64,000 nt of DNA, taken from Zymobacter palmae. Its GTDB lineage: Bacteria > Pseudomonadota > Gammaproteobacteria > Pseudomonadales > Halomonadaceae. Shown here piece by piece: positions 30,724-42,717 of this stretch. Location: the NCBI RefSeq assembly GCF_003610015.1, contig NZ_AP018933.1:930001-994000 (forward strand), read 5' to 3'. Below the pieces are notes generated by a model. It was not told the DNA's origin. It saw only the letters and a program-made list of their open reading frames with translations, and searched no databases. A program made the translations under genes and the position numbers. Positions within the stretch are counted from its first letter, which is position 1, and each line of letters begins with the position of its first letter.

Positions 30724-31221
30724 ATGCTTTCTAGTCGCCCCTATATTGCCCGAGCGCTGTATGAATGGCTGCTTGATAACGACAACACGCCATACGTCGT
30801 CGTTGATGCCATGCAGGAGGACGTGGTTGTGCCGCGTCAGTTCGTGCAGAACGGACAGATCGTGCTTAATATCGCGCCGTCAGCGGTGCGCGATCTGGAT
30901 ATCAGCAATGAAATGATCACTTTCAACGCCAGTTTTAGCGGCGAGCCCATGCAAGTATGGGTGCCGATCATGGCGCTGGTTGCGGTGTACTCCAAGGAAA
31001 ACGGGGCCGGGATGGTCTTTGGGCACGAGCCGGTTATTCCTGCGCCCACAGAAGACGAGCTGGATGAAGATGCGCCTAAGCTTGAAAGCGTGCCGAAGGC
31101 TTCCGACGAGCCGAAGCAGGCGCCTGTCTTGTCGTCTTCTGAGCATGATGATGACACGCCGCCGCCGAGTGGCGGTGGGCGTCCGCCGAAAGGTCGGCCT
31201 GCACTGCGCGTAGTTAAGTAG
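30724..31221 (+). CDS. sspB: ClpXP adaptor SspB
   Basis: 165 aa from ATG 30724, which aligns with the family (MLSSRPYIARALYEWLLDN); the frame upstream to 30667 is non-coding. Binds ssrA-tagged proteins and hands them to ClpXP. Folded domain about residues 1-110, an acidic/Pro flexible linker, and the terminal ClpX-binding motif GRPALRVVK. 72 bases after sspA and in one transcript; terminator at 31249. Confidence 0.95.
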   Translation: MLSSRPYIARALYEWLLDNDNTPYVVVDAMQEDVVVPRQFVQNGQIVLNIAPSAVRDLDISNEMITFNASFSGEPMQVWVPIMALVAVYSKENGAGMVFGHEPVIPAPTEDELDEDAPKLESVPKASDEPKQAPVLSSSEHDDDTPPPSGGGRPPKGRPALRVVK

Positions 31222-31248
31222 TCTTACGCATAAGCTTGTGGAACGATG

Positions 31249-31284
31249 AAAAGCCCGATGCATTCAATGCGTCGGGCTTTTTTT
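31249..31284 (+). terminator. Terminator of sspAB
   Basis: Stem AAAAGCCCGATGC / GCGTCGGGCTTTT followed by more T residues. Also suitably placed for dolP on the other strand. Confidence 0.92.
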
Positions 31285-31363
31285 ATGCTGCGTATGCGTA
31301 GGAGGAGGGTTGGCTTGGGTGAGCATGGGCGCTCAGCGTTTGCTTGGCCTCTTGCCTTGGATG

Positions 31364-31927
31364 TCAATCGACGTATTCGAATGCTTTTACTACACCGCTG
31401 ACGCCATCAACCTGTGCTGCGATGCGGGCGAGGCCGTCGGCTTCGTAGCGCTGGATGGCACCCATGAGAAAGACGATCCCGTTTTCGGTGACGACGTGAA
31501 CACGTGACAGTGATGACAGTGTGGAGTTATCGATACCGCGATTCACGCGAGCAGTGATCATACTGTCGGAAATGCGCCGCCATGTCGGAGTGTTGTCGCC
31601 GACCGTCAGTCCATTGTAGACGCCGCGTACGCCGCCTGCGCTGTGGGCAATTTCGTCTGCGCGGTTGATCATGCCTTGAAGCGGTACCTGTCCAGACAGC
31701 ACGATATAGCCATTAAAGACATCGACGTTGACGTGGCTAGTCGAGAAGCCCTGCGCGTCGTTTAGACGCATCTTGATGGTGTCAGCAATCGCGTTGTCGG
31801 CGTTGACGGTATCGGTGCTGCGTGCTGGCCCCAGTGTGTTGGGTGAGCCGGTAGTGACGCAGCCTGATAGGCCAAGCAGTGCGCACAGCGCTGCCGCGGG
31901 CAGAAATCCTTTCTTCATGATGATCAT
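31364..31927 (-). CDS. dolP: BON-domain outer membrane lipoprotein DolP
   Basis: 187 aa from ATG 31927, preceded by GAGAGAGA; three codons later a second ATG (31918) is also possible. Lipobox LSGC. Two BON domains: about residues 45-112 (IADTIKMRLN through the first GVRGVYNGL) and 125-187 (SDSMITARVNRGI through GVVKAFEYVD). DolP (YraP) binds anionic phospholipid and supports outer membrane integrity. The order lpoA-yraN-diaA-dolP is the same as in E. coli, which supports the name. Confidence 0.92.
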   Translation of the reverse strand: MIIMKKGFLPAAALCALLGLSGCVTTGSPNTLGPARSTDTVNADNAIADTIKMRLNDAQGFSTSHVNVDVFNGYIVLSGQVPLQGMINRADEIAHSAGGVRGVYNGLTVGDNTPTWRRISDSMITARVNRGIDNSTLSSLSRVHVVTENGIVFLMGAIQRYEADGLARIAAQVDGVSGVVKAFEYVD

Positions 31928-31991
31928 GGTCTCTCTCTCGTGAAACCTTGGGCGATTTAGAACGTCACTGTCATGATCGCGCAGGCGTATT

Positions 31992-33061
<1,070 letters not shown>

Positions 33062-34988
33062 GGCAGCTGGCGCTGGAAGCGGTGATTGGCATCCAGTTGA
33101 AGCGTGCCGGTTGCACCTTCGAGTTTCGTGTCGGGGCTATCGTTGAAGCGTGCCAGACGCTGTGCCAGTTCGTAGGCATCGACCCCCATGGCATTGAGCT
33201 TCAGCAATGTGATGCTGGCCTTGCCGTCGGCATTGAGGCGCTGATAGCTGTCCTTATAAGGCATGGGGTTGCTATCGCTGTAGAGCTCGGGCAGATACCA
33301 TGGGATGTTCGGGAACAGGACGCCGTTCAGATCGCTATCCTGAGAGGCATTGGCGCGGCCGGTATAAACGTGAGAGGTCGCGTAGATCGGCAGGTTGTCC
33401 ATATGCAGGTATTTCAGGAATGGCGGTACCTGACGAGCGTATTCCGGCATGGCGAACATGAATACCATTTGCGGGCGGCCAGCCGAGGCGAGCGTCTTCA
33501 CGCTGCCTGATACCGGTGCGGTTGGTGCGTAGCGCACCGCTGTCATGATCTGGTGATTCTGGTATTGCCACTGTTGGCGGAAGGCATCTTCGACACGGTG
33601 TCCCCAGTCATTGTCGGGGGTCAGTAGGCTGGCCTGAGAGAGGCCTGCGTCGCCTGCGGACTGTGCCGCTTGGCGTGCTTCGTCTTCGGCGGACAGGCCG
33701 TACTCATAGAGCGACTGCGTGGCGTTCTGGGCGCTGCTGCCGTAGTTGAGCGCCAGCGTTGGCAGTGTGACATCGCTGCGTGATTCGAGGGCGGTGACGG
33801 CATCTTTGTCGAGCGGCCCAATCACGACCTGTGCCCCTTTGGCCTTGGCCTGGGCATACAGATCGTCGATCGTTGCCGTTGTCGTATCGTAGTAATCGAC
33901 GTCCGGTGCGGGCTGCCCGGCGCTCAGAAGTGCACTGCGTTGCGTGTCGATACCGGCCTTGATTGCTTTGGCCAAGGGGGCGAGCGAGCCGCTCTGAGGT
34001 AGGAATACAGCAATGCGCGTAGGTGTGCCTGTCGGTGCCTGAGCATTGCTTGATGGCGTATCTGTGCTCGCGGGTGGCGTGACGACAGCGGCAAGGCCGG
34101 CCAGTTGTGCCAGTGCGGCAGGCAGCTGTATGGCGGCGGGGTGTTGGGCGTGACGTTGTTGCCAATCGTGGACGGCGGCCTGTAGCGCATCCTGCTGATT
34201 CGTGCTGCGCGCAAGTGCGGACAGTTCCTGCCAGCCGACGCTTAGATCGTCCTTGCCGGGCAGTAGTGACAGTTGGGGGCTGCTCAACAGCTGCAACTGC
34301 AGCCATATGGCGTCGTTGTAGCCCGCATCGCCGTTGGCGCGGCGCTGGGCGTCCAGCAACATAGAGGCGGCCTTGAGGTGGTCGCCCTGTTCGCCGAAGG
34401 CTTGGGCGCGATAGATGGTCAACTGGCGACGATCTTCGCTAGCAAGCGACAGGTTGGAGTTCTCAAGCAGGGCAACGGCCTTGAAGGTGGCGCCGCTGTT
34501 ATGCTGTTCAAGCCCCAGTCTGGCGGTAAGCAGTGCCCATTGAATGCGATCTTGAGGGGAAAGCAGACGGTCATCTAGGCTGCTGAGGATCGACAGGGCT
34601 AGGCTCTGTTCGCCTTGCTGGGAAAGCAGGGTCGCCGCCTTAAGACGTGTCGCAGTCGCTTGTGGCAGCGGTTGGCTCTGTGCGTCGGTCAGTAGCCGCT
34701 CGGGAGAATTGCTGCCGAAGCCGCCAAAGAAAGAAGGCGCTGAGGCACACCCTCCGAGCAAGGTGGCCGTCAATGCGAGGCCGGCCAATCGTTGGAATGC
34801 GTCACGCATGGTCTCTTTCCCCAGTCTTCATGTGATTCATATGAGTGTGGCGGTCGTTTTACTCAAGACCTCTGCCTTGAGGTATAGTGCCGCTGGCAGA
34901 GCGGCGACGGCCTTGTCGATGTCTGCGCCTTCAGCGGCGCAGACAGTTCCCCTCTGGCCCGAAGCGTAGTCAATTCAGGAGCAATCGC

Positions 34989-35909
34989 ATGTCGCGCAGC
35001 AGAACCCTTCATGACTCCCCCCGTCATTCGTCTTCACGCTCAGGTCCGGGAGGCGAAACAATGGGCATATTGTACGTGGTCGCTACGCCGATTGGTAATC
35101 TGGATGACATTTCGGTGCGCGCCCGCCAGATTCTATGCCAAGTCGATTTGATCGCAGCAGAAGACACGCGGCACAGTGCACGGTTAATGCAGCATATCGG
35201 GGCGAAGGCACCGCTAATCTCGGTGCACGATCATAACGAAAGTGCGCGTATTGAGATGCTGTGCGAACGCCTACAGAACGGACAGGATGTCGCATTGATT
35301 AGCGATGCGGGTACGCCGCTGATCTGCGATCCGGGCTATCACGTCGTCAATGCGCTGCGCAGTCGTGGACTGGGCGTTGTACCTGTTCCTGGTCCCTGCG
35401 CTTTGATTACGGCACTTTCCGCAGCGGGTTTACCTACTGATCGTTTCCGGTTCGAAGGGTTCCCCAGCGCGAAGCGCGCTGCTCGTCAGGGATTGCTCAA
35501 AACACTGCGTGCTGAAACGGCAACTGTAGTGATGTATGAATCGCCGCATCGTATCCGTTATCTACTGGAAGATATCGTTGATACGTTGGGCGAACGGTCG
35601 CTAGTACTGGCGCGCGAACTGACCAAGACGTTCGAAACCTTTCTGTCGGGTACGGCGGCAGAGCTGCTGGCGCTGATGGACGAGGACGCGGATCAGACGC
35701 GCGGAGAGTTCGTGGTGATGATCGGTGGCCATGTGGCGGCTGACGATGCCCGTGAAGAAGAAGGGGCGTTCGGCAGTACCGAACTGCTTGAAGCGCTGCT
35801 AGAAGAAGGCGTAGGAGTGAAGCAGGCGGCAGGGGTTGCCGCACGCCTGCTGGGGGGGCGCAAGCAGCAGTGGTATCAGCAGGCCCAGACGCTGAAAGAA
35901 CAGCGCTGA
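34989..35909 (+). CDS. rsmI: 16S rRNA (cytidine1402-2'-O) methyltransferase
   Basis: 306 aa from ATG 34989, which has AGGAG seven bases upstream; ATG 35061 with GGGAGG also fits and begins at the conserved MGILYVVATPIGNLDDIS. SAM-dependent tetrapyrrole-methylase fold: AAEDTRHSARLMQHIG, LISDAGTPLICDPGYHV, PVPGPCALITALSAAGLPTDRF, ESPHRIRYLLEDI. Acts with RsmH, encoded just downstream, on the same nucleotide C1402 to tune P-site decoding. Divergent from lpoA. Confidence 0.95.
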   Translation: MSRSRTLHDSPRHSSSRSGPGGETMGILYVVATPIGNLDDISVRARQILCQVDLIAAEDTRHSARLMQHIGAKAPLISVHDHNESARIEMLCERLQNGQDVALISDAGTPLICDPGYHVVNALRSRGLGVVPVPGPCALITALSAAGLPTDRFRFEGFPSAKRAARQGLLKTLRAETATVVMYESPHRIRYLLEDIVDTLGERSLVLARELTKTFETFLSGTAAELLALMDEDADQTRGEFVVMIGGHVAADDAREEEGAFGSTELLEALLEEGVGVKQAAGVAARLLGGRKQQWYQQAQTLKEQR

Positions 35910-35966
35910 TCGGCTGAAGATTTGTCGGTCAGAATGATATTTCTGAGCCGATCGTGACATTTACGG

Positions 35967-35995
35967 TTGAGCCGTCTTGCTGGCACTGGTATTCT
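35967..35995 (+). promoter_or_regulatory. Promoter of rnpB
   Basis: TTGAGC (35967-35972), 17-base spacer, TATTCT (35990-35995); the start of RNase P RNA falls eight or nine bases later, as expected. Confidence 0.75.
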
Positions 35996-36003
35996 CGCGC
36001 ACT

Positions 36004-36355
<352 letters not shown>

Positions 36356-36592
36356 TGATTTTCCGATATCCCGTTACATCTCGTAGCCAAAACGCTGCAT
36401 TTGTTTCACAGCAGCACACGCTTTGTCACGGTAGCGTAGGCACCTGTTGCCGCGGTCATGACGCCCGTCATGGCAAAACCGCTGCCCAGAGCAGATTCCG
36501 AGTGTAACGGGCTCTCCATTTTTCTTGCCAGTGTGGTACCCACGGACATCATGTCATCTATGCGCTCGTCTTCTTCATCGGTGACTGACGCC
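36356..36592 (+). other. Gap between rnpB and rsmH, no mraZ
   Basis: 237 bases where mraZ would be expected. No MraZ-like frame or remnant, and no run of MraZ-type GTG repeats, was seen. The dcw promoter should lie here; I could not define it. Confidence 0.6.
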
Positions 36593-37534
36593 ATGGCGCA
36601 GTCGTCTCCTTCAACGCCTCATATCAGCGTGCTTCTGGAGGGGGCAGTCGATGCACTGGTACATGACCCTTCCGGCAACTATCTTGATGGCACCTTCGGG
36701 CGCGGCGGTCACAGTCGTGCCATACTGAAGAATCTTGCACCTGAAGGGCGCCTGATCGGCATTGATCGTGATCCCGCAGCATTGAAGGCTGGGCAGGCCA
36801 TCGACGATGCGCGCTTTACGCTCGTACGTTCCTCGTTTTCCGAGCTGGATGACGTGGCGCAGCAGCAAGGCGTGTTCGGTCAGCTGTCGGGCGTTCTGCT
36901 CGACATCGGCGTATCTTCGCCGCAGCTTGATGATGCCTCTCGCGGTTTCAGCTTCCTGCGTGACGGTCCTCTGGACATGCGCATGGACCCCGAACATGGT
37001 GTGAGCGCTGCGCAGTGGATCGCTGACGCTGAGGAACACGAGATGGCGCGCGTGTTCAAAGAATACGGTGAGGAGCGTTATGCCCGTCGGCTGGCGAAGG
37101 CGATCGTTCAGCGTCGCAAGGAACGGCCGTTCCTGCGTACCGTGGATCTGGCTGAAGTTGTCAAGGCTGCTCATCCCGCGTGGGAAAAACACAAACACCC
37201 GGCAACGCGCGTCTTCCAGGCCATCCGCATTCATATCAATGATGAATTGGGCCAGTTAGATGCGGCACTTGATGCCGCGCTGGAAGCGCTGGCTCCGGGT
37301 GGTGTACTGGTCGTTATTAGCTTCCACTCGTTGGAAGATCGGCGGGTCAAGCGCTTCATTCGTGACAAGGCGCGCGGTGATATTGATATCCCGAAAGGAT
37401 TACCGCTGCGCGAAGATCAGCTCAATCGGCGGCTGGCGCCTGTTGGCAAGGCACAGCGGCCATCCAAGGAAGAGGTCGACGCCAACCCTAGGGCACGGAG
37501 TGCCGTGATGCGGGTGGCGCGCAAATTGGCATAA
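36593..37534 (+). CDS. rsmH: 16S rRNA (cytosine1402-N4) methyltransferase
   Basis: 313 aa from ATG 36593 (E. coli 313); in-frame ATGs at 36551 and 36560 would add a serine-rich leader. SAM site [18 protein letters not shown] near 27-44, then [28 protein letters not shown], the MraW-specific helical insert and [15 protein letters not shown] near 245-260, ending [14 protein letters not shown]. First gene of the dcw cluster here. Confidence 0.94.
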   Translation: MAQSSPSTPHISVLLEGAVDALVHDPSGNYLDGTFGRGGHSRAILKNLAPEGRLIGIDRDPAALKAGQAIDDARFTLVRSSFSELDDVAQQQGVFGQLSGVLLDIGVSSPQLDDASRGFSFLRDGPLDMRMDPEHGVSAAQWIADAEEHEMARVFKEYGEERYARRLAKAIVQRRKERPFLRTVDLAEVVKAAHPAWEKHKHPATRVFQAIRIHINDELGQLDAALDAALEALAPGGVLVVISFHSLEDRRVKRFIRDKARGDIDIPKGLPLREDQLNRRLAPVGKAQRPSKEEVDANPRARSAVMRVARKLA

Positions 37535-37544
37535 GGTCTCACTC

Positions 37545-37883
37545 GTGGTCAAAACTCAGACGCAGGAACAGTCTCCACTGCATCGTCTTCATCGTTTTAC
37601 GGCGCGTTTGTTCTTTGGGGCATCGCTTGTCAGCATATTTGTGATGTTCTGCGCCGTGCTTGTGACTGCTTTCGTGATTACCACGACGACCCATCAGACC
37701 CGAGACCAGTACCGACGCCTGCAGCGCCTTGAGCGTGAGCAGGATGAACTGCAGGCTAACTGGACTCGCCTGCGTCTCGAAGAAGGGACGCACTCTTCTC
37801 CTTCCCGTATCGAAGTGGAGGCGCGTAATCGTCTCATGATGCATGTGCCTCAGACGCGTGAGCTTGAGGTGCTGGCCCCATGA
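37545..37883 (+). CDS. ftsL: Cell division protein FtsL
   Basis: 112 aa with a GTG start (37545) following AAGGT. Bitopic: cytoplasmic 25 residues, one membrane helix (about 25-47), then a periplasmic leucine-zipper coiled coil (YRRLQRLEREQDELQANWTRL). Forms the FtsQLB complex that activates FtsWI. Overlaps ftsI by four bases. Confidence 0.9.
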   Translation: MVKTQTQEQSPLHRLHRFTARLFFGASLVSIFVMFCAVLVTAFVITTTTHQTRDQYRRLQRLEREQDELQANWTRLRLEEGTHSSPSRIEVEARNRLMMHVPQTRELEVLAP

Positions 37884-39709
37884 CTCAGCGCCGCTATTCC
37901 TCCTTTTCCTCTCGTCAGTCCTCTTCTTCCAAGCGTAATCCGCTTGGCCCGAGCGCCAGCTGGCGCATGGTGCTGGTGCGCATGATCCTGATTTTGGGAC
38001 TGTGTGCGCTGATCGGGCGTATCGTCTGGTTGCAGGTGCTTGATCACGACTTCCTGCAGGGACAAGGGGATGCGCGTACCGTGCGCACCGAGATTATCAG
38101 CGCCAACCGCGGGGTCATTATGGACCGCGAGGGCGAGCCGCTGGCTGTTTCCACTCCTGTCATCACGCTGATCGGTAACCCTCGTGAAATGTCGATGGAG
38201 CGCCAAGACTTGGTCGCACTGGCCAAAGCGCTTGAAGAGCCGTCAATCGAGGCCTTCGTCAACCGGATGGTGGATCAGCACAACCGCAATCGCTCGTTTG
38301 TCTATCTGGCGCGTCGCATCACGGCCGATAAGGCTCAGCAGGTACAGGCGCTGAAATTGCCGGGCATCGAATCGCGCAATGAATACAAACGCTACTACCC
38401 GGCCGGGGAAGTGACGTCGCAGCTGGTGGGCATCACCGATATTAATGATGAAGGCAGCGAAGGCATGGAGCGTGCCTACAACGAACTGCTGCGCGGTGTG
38501 CCCGGCGAGCGCAAGGTACTCAAGGATCGTCGCGGCAACTGGGTGCGCGATATGCCGCTGTTCTTCAAAGAAGCCAGTCCGGGGCGCAATATCCAGCTGT
38601 CGATCAGTCTGCGTTTGCAGTATTTGGCGTACCGTGAATTGCTGAACACGGTGCAGGCTCACAATGCCGATGCCGGTTCCATCCTGATTATGAATGCGCG
38701 CACGGGTGAGGTGCTGGCCGAGGCCAGCGTGCCGTCCTATAACCCCAATAACATCAGTGGTGGGGTCGAGCGTAACCGCCCGATCACCGATGCGATGGAA
38801 CCGGGGTCGGTCATGAAGCCCTTGGCGATGGCGACCATTCTGGAGTCGGGCAAGTTCTCTCCAGACATGACGCTCGATACTTCGCCGGGTTACATGCGTC
38901 TGGACAACTTCACCATCCGTGATGTGCGCAACTTCGGCAAGCTGACCCTGACTGGGGTCATTACTAAGTCTTCCAACATTGGGATGACTCAACTGGCGCT
39001 GGCGTTGCCTAACGATGTGCTGTGGCAGGCCTATCGTCGCATGCGCCTCAATCAGGCGCCCGGCACGGCATTCCCGGGTGAAAGCGCCGGTTCGCTGCCG
39101 ATTCCTGCTGTGTGGTCGAAATCCACTCGCGCCACGTTGGCTTATGGGTACGGTTTAGCCGTTTCTCAGCTGCAACTGGCCAGTGCCTACACGACGATCG
39201 CCAACGACGGCCGCTATCTGAAACCCTCGCTGCTGAAGCTGCCCGAAGCACCGCAGGGCGAGCAGTTGATCCAGCCGCAGACGGCCCACCAAGTGCTGGC
39301 GATGATGGAAACCGTCGTCGGGCCATATGGCGGTGCCGGTGGCGCTGCCATCGAAGGCTACCGTGTTGCCGGTAAAAGCGGTACACCACGCAAGCTCAGT
39401 GCACAGGGCAAGTATGAGGCCAACTCCCACCGTGCCAATTTTGTTGGCATCGTGCCGGCCACTAACCCGCGCCTGATTATGGTCATCACCATCGACGACT
39501 CCAAGCAGGGGGGCTACTACGGTGGGGCCGTGGCCGCGCCGTTGTTTGCCCGTGTGGCTGGGCCTGCACTGCGTATGCTGGATGTGCCGCCTGACGACAA
39601 GCGCGATGACGGTGAAAACAGCCGCCATGCCGATGATGCCGTCAAGGTGACCGGTATCCGTCAACCGGGTGCCGCCGAGGCCGCTGCGCGTTCGACCCCT
39701 AATGACTGA
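37880..39709 (+). CDS. ftsI: Septal peptidoglycan transpeptidase FtsI (PBP3)
   Basis: 609 aa. Membrane anchor about 30-50, pedestal domain, transpeptidase domain with catalytic Ser310-x-x-Lys313 (EPGSVMKP), SSN at 364-366 and KSGT at 499-502: all three active-site motifs are intact. Cross-links septal murein with FtsW. The C-terminal 25 residues are polar and Asp/Ala-rich, a little longer than in E. coli (588). Start overlaps ftsL (ATGA). Confidence 0.97.
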   Translation: MTQRRYSSFSSRQSSSSKRNPLGPSASWRMVLVRMILILGLCALIGRIVWLQVLDHDFLQGQGDARTVRTEIISANRGVIMDREGEPLAVSTPVITLIGNPREMSMERQDLVALAKALEEPSIEAFVNRMVDQHNRNRSFVYLARRITADKAQQVQALKLPGIESRNEYKRYYPAGEVTSQLVGITDINDEGSEGMERAYNELLRGVPGERKVLKDRRGNWVRDMPLFFKEASPGRNIQLSISLRLQYLAYRELLNTVQAHNADAGSILIMNARTGEVLAEASVPSYNPNNISGGVERNRPITDAMEPGSVMKPLAMATILESGKFSPDMTLDTSPGYMRLDNFTIRDVRNFGKLTLTGVITKSSNIGMTQLALALPNDVLWQAYRRMRLNQAPGTAFPGESAGSLPIPAVWSKSTRATLAYGYGLAVSQLQLASAYTTIANDGRYLKPSLLKLPEAPQGEQLIQPQTAHQVLAMMETVVGPYGGAGGAAIEGYRVAGKSGTPRKLSAQGKYEANSHRANFVGIVPATNPRLIMVITIDDSKQGGYYGGAVAAPLFARVAGPALRMLDVPPDDKRDDGENSRHADDAVKVTGIRQPGAAEAAARSTPND

Positions 39710-39736
39710 TTCTCTTTAGCTGTGACAGGAATGACG

Positions 39737-41242
39737 ATGGCCCAGTCCGTGCTTTATCCGCGCCCCGATCGAGAGGCGCTTCACTCGTTCATTTCACGTA
39801 CTTGGCCTCGCGCGTCGCTTGGCGCCCTTGATGCGCTGGCGGCCGATGCCGGTGTGACGCAGGACAGCCGTCAGGCTGCGCCGGGCATGCTGTTTATTGC
39901 GGCGATCGGTGCGGCCGGCGATGGTCGCGCTTACATTGAACACGCCCTGGCTCAGGGCGCTGTTGCCGTATTGGCTGAGGCACCGTTTGAAACGGATGAT
40001 CCACGGGTGATGGTGGTCGATGACCTCAACGCTCACCTGCCTGCGTTGATCGCCGCGCTCTATCCGCAGTCTCAGCAGGGCTGCCATATTGCCGTGACGG
40101 GCACCAACGGTAAGAGTTCGGTGACGCACTATATCGTTGAGCTGTTGAATGCACTGGGCGAGCGCGCGGCGCTAATCGGTACGCTGGGAATGGGAGAGCC
40201 GGGCCATCTCGTGGCGTCGGGCTTCACTACCCCGCATATGCTGACCGTCGCGCAGCAGGCGGCTCGTTGGCACGCTGATGGCATTCGCTATGTGGTGCTG
40301 GAAGCCTCTTCCCATGCGCTGGATCAGGGGCGATTGGACAGCATTCCTCTTCACGCTGGCGTATTCACCAATCTGACCCGCGATCACCTTGATTATCACG
40401 GCAGTATGCTGGGCTATGCCGCTGCCAAGGCGCGTCTGTTCAGGCGCCCCGAGCTGCGTTCCGCCATCGTCAATGCACATGATGAACATGTGCGGCTGAT
40501 GCTGGCAGGCTGCCAGTGCCCGGTTACACGTGTGGATGCGTATGGGGGGGATGCTGATTTCAGCGCTACGGAGTGGCAGCCCACGCATACGGGCCAGCAT
40601 GTCGAACTGGTGACACCAACGGGCGTTCACTCGATTGATTTGCCGCTGCTAGGCCGTTTCAACCTTGATAATGTGCTGCTAGCGGTCGCTACGCTATACG
40701 CGCAGGGATTCGATCTGGCTCGCCTGTTGGCGGCTGCGGCGTCGCTGCATCCCGTGCACGGGCGCATGCATATCATTACCGAGCCGAGTATGCCGGTCGT
40801 CGTCGTTGACTACGCACACACGCCGGATGCACTCGACAATGCTCTGACGGCGCTGCATCAGCATGTGCCGGGACGGCTTTGGGCCATCGTCGGCTGCGGT
40901 GGTGACCGCGACAACGGTAAGCGTCCACAGATGGCTGCAATCGCTGAGCGACAGGCCGACCATGTCGTGCTCACCGATGACAATCCGCGTACCGAAGACC
41001 CCGAGCAGATTCGCCAGCAGATGTTGGCAGGCCTGGAGCATCCTGAGGCGGTCTGGAACATTGGAGATCGTCGTCAAGCCATTATGACGGTCGTGAATGC
41101 GGCGGCGGCGGCCGACGTCATCCTTGTTGCCGGTAAAGGGCATGAAGATTATCAGGATATCCAAGGCGTCAAACATCCCTTCGACGATGCTCTAGTCGCG
41201 GCTGAAGCTTTGGCGGCGCGTGCCGAGGAGGGTAGGGCATGA
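39737..41242 (+). CDS. murE: UDP-MurNAc-tripeptide synthetase
   Basis: 501 aa from ATG 39737 (AGGA seven bases upstream); GTG 39722 and ATG 39731 are in frame, the latter too close to AGGA. Adds the third stem residue to UDP-MurNAc-L-Ala-D-Glu. ATP loop GTNGKSSVTHYI near 120, and DDNPRTEDP near 415, the motif that selects meso-diaminopimelate. Stop overlaps murF by four bases. Confidence 0.95.
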   Translation: MAQSVLYPRPDREALHSFISRTWPRASLGALDALAADAGVTQDSRQAAPGMLFIAAIGAAGDGRAYIEHALAQGAVAVLAEAPFETDDPRVMVVDDLNAHLPALIAALYPQSQQGCHIAVTGTNGKSSVTHYIVELLNALGERAALIGTLGMGEPGHLVASGFTTPHMLTVAQQAARWHADGIRYVVLEASSHALDQGRLDSIPLHAGVFTNLTRDHLDYHGSMLGYAAAKARLFRRPELRSAIVNAHDEHVRLMLAGCQCPVTRVDAYGGDADFSATEWQPTHTGQHVELVTPTGVHSIDLPLLGRFNLDNVLLAVATLYAQGFDLARLLAAAASLHPVHGRMHIITEPSMPVVVVDYAHTPDALDNALTALHQHVPGRLWAIVGCGGDRDNGKRPQMAAIAERQADHVVLTDDNPRTEDPEQIRQQMLAGLEHPEAVWNIGDRRQAIMTVVNAAAAADVILVAGKGHEDYQDIQGVKHPFDDALVAAEALAARAEEGRA

Positions 41243-42609
41243 TGAACGTTACGCTACAGGCGCTGGCAGACGACATTCATGGTTGCTGGACGGGGGCCGC
41301 GGGTACGTTGATCACCGCCGTTGGCACTGATACACGCGCTGTTACGTCGGGCATGTTGTTCGTGGCACTGCGCGGTGAACGCTTCGATGGTCATCGCTAT
41401 GCTCAACAAGCGCTAGAGGCTGGGGCGGTCGCCGTCGTGGTCGATCACGACCTGAGTGAGCAGTACCCCGACGTAGCGGGTCGACAGTTGATCGTCGCCG
41501 ATACCCGACTGGCGCTGGGGCAACTGGCGGGTGCCGTACGTGACCGCTGGACGGGCACTGTGATTGCATTGACCGGCAACAGCGGCAAGACCACGGTCAA
41601 AGAGATGGTACTAACGCTGTTGAGTGAGGCGGTTGGTGAGCAGGCAGTACTGGCGACCGAAGGCAACCTCAACAACGACATCGGTGCACCACTGACGCTG
41701 CTGAAATTGCAGCCTCGGCATTGCTATGCGGTGATTGAGCTGGGGGCTAACCATATCGGTGAGATTGCATGGACAGCGGCGCTGGCGCGTCCAGATGTTT
41801 CCATTATCACCAACGTGACCGGTGCGCATGTGGGCGAGTTCGGTGGCATGGGCATGATTGCGCAGGCCAAGGGTGAAATTCTCTCTGCGACATCGGTGTC
41901 TGGGCATGCTGTTCTTCCGGCTGCTGACCGTTATTTGCCGTTCTGGCAGTCACTTGCATCGCGTCGGATACAGGCTGCTCCGGAACTGTTTGGCCTAGAT
42001 CACGTCGAAGGCTGGCACGTTCGTGATTGCGTGCCGCTGGCAAACGGCTTCCGTTTCACGCTATGTCATCAGCAGCGTGTAGTGGGAGAGGTCACTTTGC
42101 CGATGTTGGGGCGGCACAATGTCGTCAATGCATTGGCGGCCGCCGCTGCAGTACATGCCGTGGGTGTCGAGGATAAAGCCATCGTTGCCGGATTGAGCCG
42201 CTGCCGTTCATATGCACAGCGGATGCTGTGTGTTGAAGGGCGGCGTGGGCTGCGGGTGCTGGACGACAGCTACAACGCTAACCCTGGTGCCATGAAGGCG
42301 GCGCTGGAGACATTGGTCACTCAGCCTGGCCCCCACTGGTGTTTTATGGGGGCGATGGGCGAGCTGGGTGCGGCTTCGGCTCAGTTGCATACCGATGTTG
42401 GCCATTATGCACGGGCGTTGGGCGTATCGCTGGTGACGTTCGGCGATGATGCTCGTGCAGCGGCAGTGGCCGCCGATGGACAGCATTTCGAGGACTGGGA
42501 CGCACTGGTGGCCTTTGCTCGCCAGTCGCTGCCTGATCATGCCAGCGTGCTGGTCAAGGGTTCGCATGCCATGCATATGGAGCGGCTGGTCGAACAGCTG
42601 CGTGCCTGA
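41239..42609 (+). CDS. murF: UDP-MurNAc-tripeptide:D-Ala-D-Ala ligase
   Basis: 456 aa. Adds D-Ala-D-Ala to complete the pentapeptide. ATP loop TGNSGKTTVKEMV (about 113-125), EGNLNNDIGAPLTLL near 140, ELGANHIGEIAW near 170 and LDDSYNANPGAMKAAL near 340. Translationally coupled to murE (ATGA). A second ATG immediately follows the first. 108 bases then separate it from mraY. Confidence 0.96.
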   Translation: MMNVTLQALADDIHGCWTGAAGTLITAVGTDTRAVTSGMLFVALRGERFDGHRYAQQALEAGAVAVVVDHDLSEQYPDVAGRQLIVADTRLALGQLAGAVRDRWTGTVIALTGNSGKTTVKEMVLTLLSEAVGEQAVLATEGNLNNDIGAPLTLLKLQPRHCYAVIELGANHIGEIAWTAALARPDVSIITNVTGAHVGEFGGMGMIAQAKGEILSATSVSGHAVLPAADRYLPFWQSLASRRIQAAPELFGLDHVEGWHVRDCVPLANGFRFTLCHQQRVVGEVTLPMLGRHNVVNALAAAAAVHAVGVEDKAIVAGLSRCRSYAQRMLCVEGRRGLRVLDDSYNANPGAMKAALETLVTQPGPHWCFMGAMGELGAASAQLHTDVGHYARALGVSLVTFGDDARAAAVAADGQHFEDWDALVAFARQSLPDHASVLVKGSHAMHMERLVEQLRA

Positions 42610-42717
42610 ACGCTGGATTCCCGAGCGCAGTGGGCGATAGGTAGACTGGGGCGCGGGGCGGCAGTGGCGCTTCGGGCGATAAGAATTCACAACATGTTCA
42701 AAGGGTAAGTACGACAG

